Assembly: GCA_947579605.1 (NCBI GenBank)
Contig: OX388325.1
Coordinates: 15,681,572-15,745,571 of the forward strand
DNA: 64,000 bases
Direction: 5' to 3'
DNA from: Athripsodes cinereus
Lineage: Eukaryota > Arthropoda > Insecta > Trichoptera > Leptoceridae
The stretch's first letter is position 1. Each line of letters begins with the position of its first letter. Position numbers and translations under genes: made by a program. This document shows, in pieces, positions 23,326-35,273 of this stretch. Under the pieces are notes generated by a model, which had not been told where the DNA came from, ran no database searches, and saw only the letters and a list, made by a program, of their open reading frames with translations.

Positions 23326-23441
23326 GGCCGGTTTCAATAACCTATCTATCCGTGACTATCGATTGAAATGTATGATTCAAAATATAGAACACAATAGATT
23401 TCAATCGACAGGAGCGGATAGATAGATTATTGAAACCGGCC
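23326..23441. mobile_element. 116-bp palindromic MITE
   Basis: GGCCGGTTTCAATAACCTAT (from 23326) pairs with ATAGATTATTGAAACCGGCC (ending 23441). The arms continue inward through CTATCCG and TCGATTGAAAT for roughly 50 bp per side. There is no coding capacity. Confidence 0.7.
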
Positions 23442-25922
23442 AATAATGCACAGTCTTATTAAAGTACAATGTCTTTGTGCTAAAATTTCACGTGGAAATG
23501 GAATGTCAAAATATAAATATTATATGTTTCCATAGTAACCATACATGCAAAGTGGTTTCTGCAAATATGTAAATATATAATATGCATATTTGGAAAACTT
23601 CGAATACTCATAATAATCTAAAAATCAAATGCATGCTGAGATATATTTTTACATTAAACCATTTTCTCACTATTGATTCACAAACTAATTTTATATTATT
23701 ACTTATTACATTTATGGAATACTTAAATCATTTGCAAACTAGTGAATAGCATCATGAATAAATACATAAAATAAAATAATAATAATTGTACCAAAGCTTG
23801 TTTTAAAACATACATATGTATCCGAGATTCAAACATGTTGCGTGTATTCATATATCAGCTTATTTGAAATAGTAACATGAAAATAAGATAATACGTGCTG
23901 ATTTTACTATATACCTAAATATCAGTTAAGAACTATGTACTTACATTTGCAAATGATAATTCAAGTCTTAGTAATTCTCCATCACCGTTTTAATGTCACT
24001 AATCATCTAATCATCTGATAATCTGGAAAGTATAAAACATAAAGAATTTATTAATTTATTCTATCAGAAACATTGTTTGCTTACTCTCTCTCTCTCTCTC
24101 TCTTTTTGGCATTGCACCCAATATATGAGTGATGCTGCATTGTTTGCTTACTCACGCGTATTAAAATATTTTATTTTTAATAATTACTTTAGGAAAGGTT
24201 ACGTTACAAAAAAAAATATATGTCAAAAACGATATAATATAAATCAACCATTATAATATACTCACTCATTTTGATCATGTGAATAATATGTAGCTAATTT
24301 ATTTTTTCTTAACATTCGTAATGACTCTTTCGTCATTTTAAATAATGAAAAAATTAAAATAAAACTATAAATCAGTGTATTTAGTATATTTCTGATTTAA
24401 TACTAATACTCACAAAAATAACAAAATGTTGCTATGACAACAATATTGACATCGGTGAATGTCATTCTGAGGAGTTCATACACAAAGTTACCTACATCAA
24501 CTCTAGAACATTGAAACTAAGAAAACAGCATACCTAAATAAATTTGGTGAATTCTTTGCAGAGTAGGTACCGGCAGCAATTTAGATCCCTGATACCGGAT
24601 ATATTTCTATGTATTTGTATTATTTTATCATAGTCTTTGTAAGGTATACGAACTGTAATTTAGTGTTAAGAGCATATTTTCTGTATTCATCTTTTAATAA
24701 TTGGATATTAGCTGGCACTTTGCGTTTATCATTAGAAAAGAAATATGTTGCAACTAATAAGCAAAAAGAGAAATAGGCGGATATGCTGAGGTCAATCTAC
24801 AGTTTTATTAAGTACACAAACAAGTTCACCAACATTAAATTAAAAATAAAAAAATACTAATTTATTTGAATTAATTATATAAAACACTTATTTGTAGTGT
24901 TTAAACTGTGACTTTTTATTGATTAAAAGTCACAGTGGATATAATATAAATAAGTGATTTATTTGTAAGTAATTCAACATGAATTTCCACCGAGAACCGT
25001 CGGTTGAAAATATCAACTTCACTGATTTATTTTACTTCATTCATAGTTAAATATTTGTGAAAAATGGATCGGTGTGCCTTTACTTGTGAACTCCTCATCT
25101 ATAGTACTGAACACTCATTCTCGTATTCGTCGATTCGCATTTTGACAGACATGGAAATAAATATTATTTAGGTATATTAAGTTATAATGTTTTTTTTTAT
25201 GAAAAAAAAACATTTATATAGGGATTACTTGATGACACATATAAAAATATGTTTCCTTGGTAAAAATCAAGTAATCTAGTGCTGTAATTATGTAGTTTCA
25301 AGCATAAAACCATCTCTATTTTTTAATAATTTTAAATAAATAATCAGACGCAGATTCAACAGCGTGCCGACTCTTTGGCTCGGCTGGCCGAACTAACCCG
25401 ATTTTTGAGTTCTACGGAAATTTTCATAAAAACTTTCCCGCAAGCGGAAAATTTAAAATGAAAATTTCAAAATATAAATAACACATCACGATATTATAAT
25501 CATATGACAAATTATTCAATTAAAATTGTTTTAAATATGTTTTCCTTATTCGAACTTGACGAACTAAAAATTATATTTTCTTATGTGCACGTCACAAATC
25601 CCATTTTTTTCGCATATTAAAAAAAATACGGCTAAATATTACCCAAATTTAAGAAAAATAGGTTTTTTCTAAAGCATCCTTGGAGCAAAATTTACTTCAT
25701 CATTTATGTAACCTCTAAGATGATTGTCTTAAAATACCTCTGCTAGTCGTGATGAAATTTCGGAAGGTGTTTTTCAATCGATAATTTCTACATGAATCTC
25801 TCGGTTATTTTTTTTATTATTATTAAAAATACATTAAAATATGTTCAAATTTTGATATTATCAAAAACAAACAGTAAAAATATCATCTCGATCACGAAAA
25901 TATTGCAATTAATTAATAATCA
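23442..25922. other. Gene-less AT-rich stretch with small hairpins and (TC)n
   Basis: It contains a CT-dinucleotide run at 24083-24103, between two copies of CATTGTTTGCTTACTC (24071 and 24138). There are two clean hairpins: ACTGTGACTTTT...AAAAGTCACAGT (24905-24936) and GATTACTTGAT...ATCAAGTAATC (25223-25276). No exon signature was found. Confidence 0.4.
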
Positions 25923-25999
25923 ATGTTGAAAAATGGTTGCGTAAAATCATGTGACAATTTCGAGTTCCCTACCTATCAAGGGCTCTTAATAAAAATATT

Positions 26000-26390
26000 T
26001 GAATTTGAATTTGAATCATATTTTGTGTTCGGTGCTGGTAGATACGATACCACTATATCTCTCCTAATGAAGCTACTTATTGGTAAGACAGAATACAGTA
26101 CATGTTATGCCGAGCAGAAAAATATGCCAAACACTGTCACCAGACAACATCATTCAAATCATGATGGTTTCGAAGAAAAACTGGAGGCTGATGCGGGGAT
26201 TCATAGAGAACATAATGAGGACAAAAGAGTACGATGAAAATGAGGAAGGAAGAACGTTATAGGACAAGGCCACGTCTCTGGGTAGACCGAAAGGCAGGAA
26301 CCGGGATGTGGAAGAAGATGAGGGATTTTAGCCGGTTGGAGTCCGGCACTACCCGACCAGAAAGGCCGGATGTCTATGATTAGGATTTCC
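26000..26390 (+). mobile_element. Possible transposon-derived fragment, unassigned
   Basis: A short GAATTT repeat (26001-26021) is followed by sequence whose frames read KKNWRLMRGFIENIMRTKEY and RTRPRLWVDRKAGTGMWKKM in different registers. The latter loosely recalls the RRxWVRPxxxRRxxxG stretch of Harbinger transposases. The similarity is weak and the frame shifts between the two parts. Confidence 0.25.
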
Positions 26391-26399
26391 CCTCATATC

Positions 26400-27157
26400 A
26401 AGAACAAAAAAAGTACAAGTTATGCGCTCTCATATACAGGATTCACATTTTCCAAAATAACCTAAAATCTTGACATAATAATATGATTGATTTATTCTAA
26501 ATAGTTCCTACCCGTGCCTTAATCCTTCATGTTGTAGCATTCATTACAGGAAACATATGACATAATATATAATTATAATACGTTCTACTTAGGGCTAAGA
26601 CTGCTATTAGAATTAAGTTTAGTATTAATTGTTCACATTCAGTATTAATTACACACATTAAAACATAATATCATAACACATAACTTTGGTTAGAAGTTTG
26701 GTTAACCACAAGTTCGCCAATTTCTCATGATTCTTTTTTTTATCAATTAAGTTTTCATATATCAATCAACCCCCGAGAAAGATAGATAAAGATATCGACA
26801 TGAACATTCAAATTATTAAATAATTTTATAGAATTGCCGACAGGAGAATTTGAGATTATGTTTGTTCTACTATTCGGTGGGTAAAAAAGGATATTATGCT
26901 GCATAAGCATATGAAATTGGGTATTATGTAGGTAGGTATTGTCTGTTTTACGTTTGTAAATAAATAAATAAATTATTATAATTAGTTTAATACGTTAAAT
27001 GTACACAAGTAAATTGTTTTGACAATAATTATATTATATAATACATACTCCCTAATGTCTGTTCTGTGTTAAAATGGGATGAATTTCCCATGACCTAAAT
27101 TCTCTAATATACATTACGCTGTACGTATAATAACAGCCAGGACGAGACAACCTTATG
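26400..27157. other. Gene-less stretch
   Basis: AT-rich. An AAATAAATAAATAAAT run near 26956-26975 may be the tail of an unrecognised LINE. No gene is seen. Confidence 0.35.
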
Positions 27158-28068
27158 TTAAGTAGCATTCACATTGCTTCACTTTGGATCATCATCCAGT
27201 GTCAAACCTGTTCATCGAATGTGAACACGTCTATTCACACTTGTTCATCCTATGCTTTCACTGCCATGTCAACACTCACAGTCATGTTGTATGTAGTTTG
27301 ACGTATTTTCGTAAAAAAAATAATCAAATAAATAAATAAATGAAAAATAACAGTTATTACAAATTAAAACGAATCGAGTAGATACTTATCAAACACCAAT
27401 ATGTCCATCATAAGTGAAAATGAGATAATGGACATTTTTTGTTTTTGTGAAATGTGGTATAGACTTATTGGATTTAGAAGTACATCGACGGACATATCTT
27501 AATTTTTTTGCTGGCTTTTTATTTTACTTTTTATCCTTGCTTTGTCAGGATCAACAATTTTAACAATTGTATCCATTTTAACTGCTATAAGTATTAATTT
27601 TTTTATAAAATGTCAGAACAAGACAGCACACGCGACATTTGAATTTGATTTTTTAGACAGTATTTTCCTAATAAATCTGTGGACATACGTGAGTAAGATC
27701 AAAACTAAACCAAAGTAAAAACGATTCTCTATGCGCCCATATAATAAAGCAAAATTTTGTACTTGGTGGACATACCGGAGATTGATAAGTATCTACTCAA
27801 TTAATCTAATTCTCAACAGCATGATAATTTTGCATATAATTCTGACTTTCAATACAAATTCATAGAGAATAAGACAAATAATAGGATAAAACTTGTTTAC
27901 GGTCGTTTCAATGAAAGGACCTTTCATAAAAATAATGTCGGGTATAGTAATCGCTTTCATCCGTCATCGCTAGTGATCACTATCGATGAAACGCCTGTTC
28001 ACATCTGTTCATCTTGGAGGATCATCCGGAGTGATCACTGAAAGTGAACAAATGTGAACGCTCCTTAA
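27158..28068 (+). mobile_element. TTAA-flanked MITE with a second element nested in it
   Basis: TTAA at 27158-27161 and 28065-28068 bounds an element starting AGTAGCATTCACATTGCTTC and ending GTGAACAAATGTGAACGCTCC. The ends form an imperfect terminal inverted repeat. Without the 423-bp insertion at 27376-27798 it would be about 488 bp, matching the 480-bp copy at 48298-48777. TTAA targeting suggests piggyBac-type mobilisation. No transposase is encoded. Confidence 0.7.
27376..27798. mobile_element. Nested element with GAGTAGATACTTATCAA inverted termini
   Basis: GAGTAGATACTTATCAA (27376-27392) faces TTGATAAGTATCTACTC (27782-27798), an exact 17-bp inverted repeat. ATGTCCA also recurs inverted as TGGACAT just inside. 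It interrupts the TTAA-flanked MITE, so it is younger. No coding frame of note is present. Confidence 0.65.
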
Positions 28069-28326
28069 TACAGAAATTAGGTTGAAGCTCTGTAGAGATT
28101 TATGTTTACTTACACAAAATCAGATTATAAAAGCACTTCCACGAGACCTTGTATGGAGCTAACAGTGACATAAGATTTGTGACATAACAGTGACATACCA
28201 TTCTGATCTGTCGAGCGTGTCTTTGTGAAATGACATCTAAATAATGATTAATTATTGAATGAATACAAACATTTGGGAAGAATCCAGCATGCGGTACCCT
28301 TACTAGATATCCCAGAACAATGTTCG

Positions 28327-28514
28327 TCGTTCGTTTTGAGTTCGTCAGTAGCCTGGAGGTAGAGTCTCGGCCTCGTGAACAAGGAGTCCGTGGTTCGATA
28401 TTAGGTGCCGGCAAACTCCCCTTTCACGACACAAGCTTTTAGTAGCTTACTGTGAAAGGTGTATAAGGTTGTATTTGGGTTTATAACAAAAACCCAGATA
28501 TAACTTAAAAAAAA
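28327..28514 (+). mobile_element. tRNA-derived SINE 1
   Basis: The head carries an A-box-like TAGCCTGGAGG (28349-28359) and a B-box-like GGTTCGATATT (28392-28402) at tRNA-like spacing. The body is shared with the other copies (TTAGTAGCTTACTGTGAAAG, TATTTGGGTTTATAACAAAA) and ends in an A-rich tail. Copies lie at 43228-43421 (minus) and 60819-61012. The anticodon arm is degenerate and the sequence continues past the tRNA-like part, so it is not a tRNA gene. Confidence 0.85.
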
Positions 28515-28573
28515 TGTCTACACGTGAAGCTGTCATCGAGGTTTATAAGGGAGAATATCAAAGCCTTCGGCAT

Positions 28574-28730
28574 GTCGCTCCGTAGCTTGATTGGACAAAG
28601 CACTCCTCAAGAAAAGGACGGGTTATGGGTTCATGTCCCGTTCGGGGCAATTTCAAGTGTTATTGTATAAAAAAGCATATCGGCACGGCACAAGCGAGAC
28701 TATACATTATTAAAATAAATATACATAGCA
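28574..28730 (+). mobile_element. tRNA-derived SINE 2
   Basis: CGTAGCTTGATTGG (A-box-like) and GGGTTCATGTCCCG (B-box-like, one mismatch to GGTTCRANNCC) are correctly spaced in a ~75-bp head. A body follows to about 28730. It is unrelated to SINE 1 by sequence and has a single copy in this window. Confidence 0.55.
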
Positions 28731-28741
28731 TTGGAACAAAA

Positions 28742-28877
28742 GTTTAACAATTTTATTAAAATTATAAAATAATAAAAACCATTATTGCACAAAAAATCAA
28801 CAATTTAAACTAGACAAATAAATTTTGTGCAATGGGCGAGTTTATCGCAGAAGCGCGATATCTTCCAACTAACCAAT
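28742..28877 (-). repeat. Repeat D: LINE 3' end (minus)
   Basis: GGGCGAGTTTATCGCAGAAG, CGCGATATCTTCCAACTAAC is the reversed repeat D core. The sequence towards 28742 is its AT-rich 3' UTR and tail. Confidence 0.7.
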
Positions 28878-29150
28878 TAAAGAAGAACTAAAATAAGATA
28901 AAAATAATAAATAAAACAAAATAAATAATTAAAGATAGATAAAAATAATAAATAAAATAAACTAAATAATTAAAGATAGATACATACATATAGATAGATA
29001 CTAAAAATATATATATAAAAAAAAACAACAACTAAAGCAATTACACAATAAAATATCAAAAAAATATATACCTACATAGTAAAAATGGATACATAAATAA
29101 AAATAAAGACAATGAGGTAAAAAAATGGTAAGTTAATTTATGATAGGTAC
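28878..29150. repeat. AT-rich low-complexity block
   Basis: It is dominated by AATAAATAAA and GATAGATA words. The phrase AATAATTAAAGATAGATA occurs twice (near 28924 and 28965). Confidence 0.5.
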
Positions 29151-29159
29151 CAATTATTG

Positions 29160-29222
29160 TCGAACAGTTAACAGATAATGGGGTAGCCAGCGGAATGATT
29201 GCATGTAATAAAAACATAGAAT
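29160..29222 (-). repeat. Repeat A fragment
   Basis: ATAATGGGGTAGCCAGCGG with TTGCATGTAATAAAAACAT matches the start of repeat A in reverse. Confidence 0.5.
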
Positions 29223-29309
29223 GCTAAGTGAAGGTCTTCATGGTTTGCAAGAGCGCCGAAATGCCCAGATCCTCTGAGACGACATGGTATATTTCAAAAC
29301 CTGAATCAT

Positions 29310-29462
29310 AATAATGCAATTTGAAACAAGTGTTCCTTTCTACTATTGTTTGTTAATTCGCAGAGAGGACGTCTTTCGACTTATAAGGTCATTATCAATC
29401 TAAGAAAGACGTCTCTCTGCGAATTAACAAACAATAGTAGAAAGGAACACTTGCATTATTAT
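29310..29462. mobile_element. Palindromic MITE with ~48-bp arms
   Basis: Arms 29329-29376 (AGTGTTCCTTTCTACTATTG...) and 29405-29452 are near-perfect reverse complements around a ~28-bp loop. The palindrome extends outward through AATAATGCAA on both sides, with an 8-bp insertion on the left. Confidence 0.7.
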
Positions 29463-29554
29463 GGAAGTCTACTACGTGTGCACCGACACAATTAATAATT
29501 AATTAATTAACCTGAACCATTACATCAACAATGAAAAGAATATACTCCACAGAG

Positions 29555-29692
29555 CCCAAAGGCAGAAAGAGTGTTCGGGAGGCCAAAGTTGAGATGGATG
29601 GACGGAGTGGAAAAAGACATGCGAGCTTTGGGCGTGACCAATTGGCGACGAGAGGTGATGGATAGGAGCGAAGGGTAGGGGGAAGGAGTGAT
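29555..29692 (+). mobile_element. Non-LTR retrotransposon C-terminal tail (GRPxLRWxDGVEKD type)
   Basis: The frame reads KGRKSVRRPKLRWMDGVEKD then MRALGVTNWRREVMDRSEG and stops. This is the tail found after reverse transcriptase in several insect LINEs (GRPrxRWxDxVexDlxxlgvxnWrxxAxDR). It is a short 5'-truncated relic. Confidence 0.65.
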
Positions 29693-29781
29693 GGGGTTTA
29701 GGTTTCAGAGGCTGTGTTTGTGGAAATCAATTTCTCTCTAACGGCATAGTGGAGACTAGAGAGAGTCCAGATATTAATAAA

Positions 29782-29850
29782 TTTTCACCTAAACGGATAA
29801 ATAGGAGTCCTTGGACTCCTGAAATATCCGAGAAATAAAGATATTTCAAC
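29782..29850 (-). repeat. Dispersed repeat (CGGATAAATAG/GGAGTCC family)
   Basis: CGGATAAATAGGAGTCC and GGACTCCTGAAATATCCG mirror the copy at 8353-8402. Confidence 0.5.
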
Positions 29851-30915
29851 ATACCTTCTCTTTAACGGCTCACTTGAAAGACGTCAGACTTTGAGTCAGT
29901 ATGATGACAGATTATTCCAGCAACAAGCACCCCGAACTGCAAAAGAGTTCGAGACGAAAATGGTACAGTGAGCCGGGATTGACAGGATGCGCTGGTTGTT
30001 AGACCTCAGAGCTAAACAGTGATTCGCCAAGTATTAGTCTCATTAATATAGTATGGGGATGATGTTGCATAGAGAGCATTGTGAACAAACGTGAGCAAAT
30101 GAAGTTCACGTCTTAGTCGAACGGTAAGCCACTACTTGCTAAATATTCGGTTATATTAATGTAGTATCTATGTATTTATTTACTTGCATTGTTGACAAAC
30201 AGTAAATGGAAAATTAGTGCTAAAGCTGAAGCCATAGTAAGGTTTATTGTTGTTAATGCGGAATACATTGTGGTAGAGAATTTAAGTACATTATGAACTT
30301 ATCAAATAATTTCACCACATGACAATATATTAGGTATTACTTTTCCGTGCAGCACCAGGATAATAAATTGGTCTTCTACTCTTTTATTTAGGTTTTCTAG
30401 TGTCCAATAAAAAGCAGTTGATAATTAAAAATAAAGACATTTTAAATTCTGCGATGGTATACCACCCATTCTGCCAAATGTCTTATTTTTTCGTTAGTAC
30501 GGAGAGAGACAGCTTGCATATTTACAACACGCAATCAGCTGGCTAACCATACTCACAAAAAAGGGATATGAGAACACGTATATGTTGAGTAATATTCTTA
30601 ATATCCTCACTTACGAGTGAAAATGGAATAAAATGCGAAAACTATAATTATACACATTTTTTTATTAAGCGCAAGTCAAAGCAACGTCGTTAATTGGAGT
30701 CCAGTATTGTTCTCTGGCGCCATAATTATAGTGCTCAGGTTGATAACCAACGATAGATTATTGTCAACAGCCTCGAACACTATCATAAAAATGGTTCATA
30801 GCTCAACAGATGTTAAATATAATATTTTGAAACAGGAATAGGTGGGATTGGCGAAAGAACCAAGGATAAGTGAATTAAAACTAGCAGACGTACGATCTAC
30901 ATCGAGATCCTATCA
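29851..30915. other. Gene-less stretch with a repeat A fragment
   Basis: Repeat A words (GAGAGAGACAGCTTGCAT, CAGCTGGCTAACCATACTC) occur at 30505-30572 in plus orientation. Otherwise nothing is recognised. Confidence 0.4.
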
Positions 30916-30919
30916 TAAA

Positions 30920-31175
30920 AAAAATTAATTGGGAGACTTAGCTGGCCTGGACACGTGCAAAGAACGAGTGAAGATGTCATTTCAAGAAGGATTTTGAATG
31001 CCACATCGAGGAGGTCGAAGAAAACTAGACAGGACAAAGCTTCGACAGCTGCTGTATGGAGTGAATAAGGATGCACAACTGATTTGCATCCAAAACTGGA
31101 AAACAGCAGCACAGCAGGATCGCGAGTCACGGAGGCGTGCTGCAAAGGAATCCAACACCTGTATAATTGTGCATT
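30920..31175 (+). mobile_element. Non-LTR retrotransposon C-terminal tail
   Basis: Across one frameshift it reads GRLSWPGHVQRTSEDVISRR, then YGVNKDAQLICIQNWKTAAQ and DRESRRRAAKES. This is the WxGHVxR...DGVxxDxxxLxIxNWKxxAxDRxxWR pattern of LINE C-termini. The plus frame 30998-31192 contains the second half only. Confidence 0.7.
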
Positions 31176-31437
31176 GGTCCATTGTTGATTGATTCATGTA
31201 ATGTTATATGTACAATGAAGATGAGAGAGTTATTTATTTTAACACGACACAACAATACGCTGTTAATAGAAACATAATAATTACATATACTTAATAACAA
31301 GCAGATGTACTTAGTTGTATTATGCGTCATTTTATTCAGTAATGCGACGTAGTGCAGTCAGTCTGATAAGTAGCAGTAGTACCTAATATTATCACTGGCG
31401 GCGTTATACATTTAATTTTGATGTTGATCATGCATTC

Positions 31438-31758
31438 ATGATGAACAATTTTATTATCTCAACTGATGATCACCAGTTTTTCACAATTTCGAGCATACAA
31501 TTCAATCATCATAGATTGGAGAGTCATCTCTTTAAAGTGGGTCTCGCATTAATTCCTGACTGTAAGTGTGGTATAGATTATGAGACTCTTGACAATGTCT
31601 TTTTCGCATCCCCACTTCGGGATCGCGGTGGTTTGCATTTCTCCCTACGGAATATAGAATACCCACTTAGCATCAGCTATCTGCTTGGTTTAGAGGATGA
31701 TGGGGTGCATCGAATGATGTTTGATTTTGTTCTAAGAAATTTCATTTTACTTTGAGGA
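31438..31758 (+). mobile_element. I/jockey-like retrotransposon C-terminus
   Basis: The frame of 105 codons includes HHRLESHLFKVGLALIPDCK, CG...ETLDNVFFASPLRDRGGL and a YLLGL...IMFDFVLRNFILL-like end. It matches the RLxSxLxxxGLxxxPxCxCG...ETxDHxFxxCPL tail of LINEs with a C-terminal Cys/His module. The expected His and last Cys (DHVFFxC) are replaced (DNVFFAS), consistent with decay. Confidence 0.7.
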
Positions 31759-32027
31759 GTTGATCACATTTGCTCTTGATTGAACTAATTAATTTTATCT
31801 ATACATAGTTGTACAAGGGCGGAGACAAAGGTGCATCGCCAATATTACAAAAAAACGAAAAAAACTCATTTCACAATTTGGAAGAGAATATACCAGACTG
31901 TTTATATTTCTACTTCCCGTCGCCAGGTTTTCAATTTAGTAAAGAGAGTTTAAAACCCGATCATTTTATTGTCTTCTACCTTAGATAGGTCCAAGAATGT
32001 TTCTGATGTGCATGCAGTTATTATTAA

Positions 32028-32079
32028 GGTATGCATTGACATTCAGCATGTATACATTGACATTCAGCATGTATGAAAC
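32028..32079 (-). repeat. Two units related to the 40-kb minisatellite
   Basis: TTGACATTCAGCATGTATAC followed by TTGACATTCAGCATGTATGA is the reverse complement of the CATACATGCTGAATGTCAA core of the array at 40103-41019, present here as two units and part of a third. Confidence 0.65.
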
Positions 32080-32087
32080 ACATACCA

Positions 32088-32480
32088 CAATTCGTCCCTC
32101 TTCTGACTAACTGTCGTATCTGACTTTTTTTGGCGAAATCGAGTTATGATCACCAATGTGTATTTATATGTGCCCTGCATGTTCTCACTGAAGATCACAC
32201 ATGTAACTGTTACCGTTATCTTGGAACAGCTTTCTGATTTGTTGTCATATTTACGGATTACTCTAAATAAAATGTGTTGTCGTATCTTCAAATTACTCAA
32301 AATTTCATCTCAAAACTGATTCTGAGATATATAAGAATACAAATAAAATAATGTAATATATTTACACTGTATCATATAACTAGGAGAGATGAAAATATGC
32401 GCGGCAAAACACTAAAAACGCTTTCCTGAACAATTTACATTTTAGCAGATACGACTGTTAGTCAGAAGAGGGACGAATTG
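32088..32480 (+). mobile_element. 393-bp MITE with 35-bp inverted termini (uninterrupted copy)
   Basis: CAATTCGTCCCTCTTCTGAC begins at 32088 and its reverse complement ends at 32480. The inverted match is about 35 bp with one mismatch. Its interior is shared with the interrupted copy at 19163-19998. It has no coding capacity. The superfamily is not assigned because the target duplication is unclear. Confidence 0.75.
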
Positions 32481-32883
32481 TATGCGGCGCATTTTTGCAT
32501 ACGAGGGGAGCACGCCACTGCCTTCTGCCTAATGATTGCATGGAGAGTATCGTAGGATGTACATTGTATAGCGACACAGCACAGATTCAGCAGAGTGGGA
32601 AGTAATGATTTATTTACATCAATTAGCATTAGTAGGCACTGCACCTATGAATTAAATCAATTATTTATTATTAATCCTAATATATAAATAACAGAGTAAT
32701 AATAATAATAATTAGGATCGAAAAAAAGAAAAACGAAGAGAGGAATTGTTGGAAAAAAACTTGGCGACAATCCATGGATGATGCCATCCGAAAGCACAAA
32801 CACCGTGCATAGTTTGTAAGCTACCCCACGTTGAAGACACAGGCGTGACTAGGTGCAAAAGTAACCAGCAGAAGTAGGGCTTT

Positions 32884-33129
32884 TTGAATGGAGAAGACAC
32901 CACCTGCGACTGCGGGGAGGTGCAGAGTGATTCTCACTTATTGCAATGCCCGCTGATACGGACTGCATGTAATGAGAATGACTTAATGATGGAAAATGAC
33001 AAAGCGATATTCGTTGCTGCATACTGGAGTAATATGCCACGTCTTGCGATGGTACAGACATATTATATGGTTAAATCTGACATACAGGTCAATATATTTA
33101 TGAATATGAACCTCCCTGAACTGCAATAA
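32884..33129 (+). mobile_element. Jockey-like retrotransposon C-terminus
   Basis: The 81-codon frame reads TTCDCGEVQSDSHLLQCPLI, then NDLMMENDKAIFVAAYWS. This is the CxCG...H...CP...DL...A...vAxYW ending of jockey-type LINE proteins. The zinc-binding-like Cys/His set (C, C, H, C) is intact. The rest of the protein is missing. Confidence 0.75.
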
Positions 33130-33424
33130 GAGTAGGTAGTAATGGTAGTAGGTAGAAATAATAACAAATAATCACGCCGATACCGAGTACCTGATAATAA
33201 TTGTTCTAAGTAGAACATAACATTATAATAATACGCAGTGGTTCTATACTCCAAAGGTACAAATGTGCGTGGGAGATGCTCCAATAGATCAATACAATAA
33301 ATTATACTATATGCACTGTCCAATTCCATAGCTCAACAAGCAGAAATGTGAAAGAAAACACAATTGATTTAGTTTTACTTAATATTTAATTGAATAGTGT
33401 CCTGGTTTCGTCATTGTCAGGTAA

Positions 33425-33475
33425 GTTTGACAATGATTTTATAAGTCGAAACCAGTGCCCCGTTCATCCATTATA
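33425..33475. repeat. Short foldback sharing sequence with 7453-7485
   Basis: CCTGGTTTCG and CGAAACCAG, with CATTGTCA and TGACAATG inside, form an imperfect palindrome. The right half matches 7453-7485 in reverse. Confidence 0.45.
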
Positions 33476-33497
33476 CTTTGCACTTAGCGATACGAGA

Positions 33498-33655
33498 ACT
33501 TTGTGTGACAAAGGTGTGAATAGACGTTTCATCAATAGTGATCAGTAGTGGTGACGGATAAAAGCGATTACCATCCAACATAATTTCGATGTAAAACCAT
33601 AAAGAAGTTCAACTACAATGTGTTTTATTCTCTATGAATGTCAGAATATTTGTGA
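33498..33655 (-). mobile_element. Fragment of the TTAA-flanked MITE family
   Basis: GTGAATAGACGTTTCATC, TGATCAGTAGTGGTGACGG and TTATTCTCTATGAATGTCAG match, in reverse, the right-hand third of the elements at 27158-28068 and 48298-48777. Confidence 0.6.
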
Positions 33656-33789
33656 GGAAGGTAGAAATACTGTAGTATTTTGTTTACTCTGTGATCGGAT
33701 CCAGTTCGCGGTCCCAGTAGAGTGTGATATACTCTCAACAAAAATAATAACAAAAAGAATTTTGAAAATGAAACATGTTACAATTGTAA

Positions 33790-34472
<683 letters not shown>

Positions 34473-34494
34473 CTGAAACAATGAAGAGAAAAAA

Positions 34495-34795
34495 CAATTA
34501 ATATAAGTTACGATGGTTTGGACATGTTGAGCGAATGCAATATGAAAGAATGACGAAGAGGATGTATTTGTCTGAAAGAGGAGGTGTGAAGAAGCGCGGA
34601 CGGCCAAGGACCACGTGGATCAAATCCTAAAGGACGGTCGCGTGTTGAGTAAGAGAAATCGGCGAACATGTATGAGAAACTGGATGAATGTGGAGGAAGC
34701 GAAATAAGTTTGTAAGGATAGATCTATATGACGTTACGTTCTCTCTGCCTACCCCTCCTGGGACACGGCGTGAGGGTATAGATAGATAGACAATT
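34495..34795 (+). mobile_element. WFGH-family retrotransposon in the EEIG1-like gene's intron, 13-bp-deletion subtype
   Basis: It reads LRWFGHVERMQYERMTKRMY, then SERGGVKKRGRPRTTW, where a 13-bp deletion between two ACGTGG words shifts the frame. NRRTCMRNWMNVEEAK follows in the new frame. The same deletion is in the copy at 59750-60515. The end is ACGGCGTGAGGGTATAGATAGATAGA. Its 5' edge lies about 20 bp from the splice acceptor of the neighbouring minus-strand exon. Confidence 0.8.
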
Positions 34796-34809
34796 AATAT
34801 ATATAACGG

Positions 34810-34951
34810 GTTAGTTGGAAGACATCGCATTTTAGCGATAAACTCGCCCTCTGTACATTGAATTTATAATTGTTATTTTTATGCCACTATTTCATTATGT
34901 AATATTGTAACCAATGTACAGTGAAGAATAAAATAAATAAATAAATAAAAA
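34810..34951 (+). repeat. Repeat D: LINE 3' end
   Basis: GGGTTAGTTGGAAGACATCG, CGATAAACTCGCCCTCTGTA and a final AATAAAATAAATAAATAAA tail give the full repeat D terminus. Confidence 0.75.
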
Positions 34952-35273
34952 TATATTATCACAATGAACTTCTACTAAGGATCGTGTAATCCAAACTTTT
35001 GAATTCATAGAAACTTATCTTACATAATATTTGATAGTACATAAATACTGTCTTCTAACTCTAACTAATAATCCCTACCACATATTGGTGTGTTGTATCT
35101 AATCTGTTTATTATAATGTCTAAATTTGTTTCTTGCACACATATATTACTGATTGTACTGTCAGCCTCGACACAGGGTTTAGCCTATAGTGAGGTGGCAA
35201 AGTGGAATTAGTTTTATTGGCATATTATGGATATTTGAACTGTATTTGATTGTATAAGCTTATTTGAGGAAAT

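Noticed and set aside
28338..28410. tRNA gene
   Set aside because: The A- and B-box-like words are at the head of a dispersed SINE present three times with an A-rich tail.
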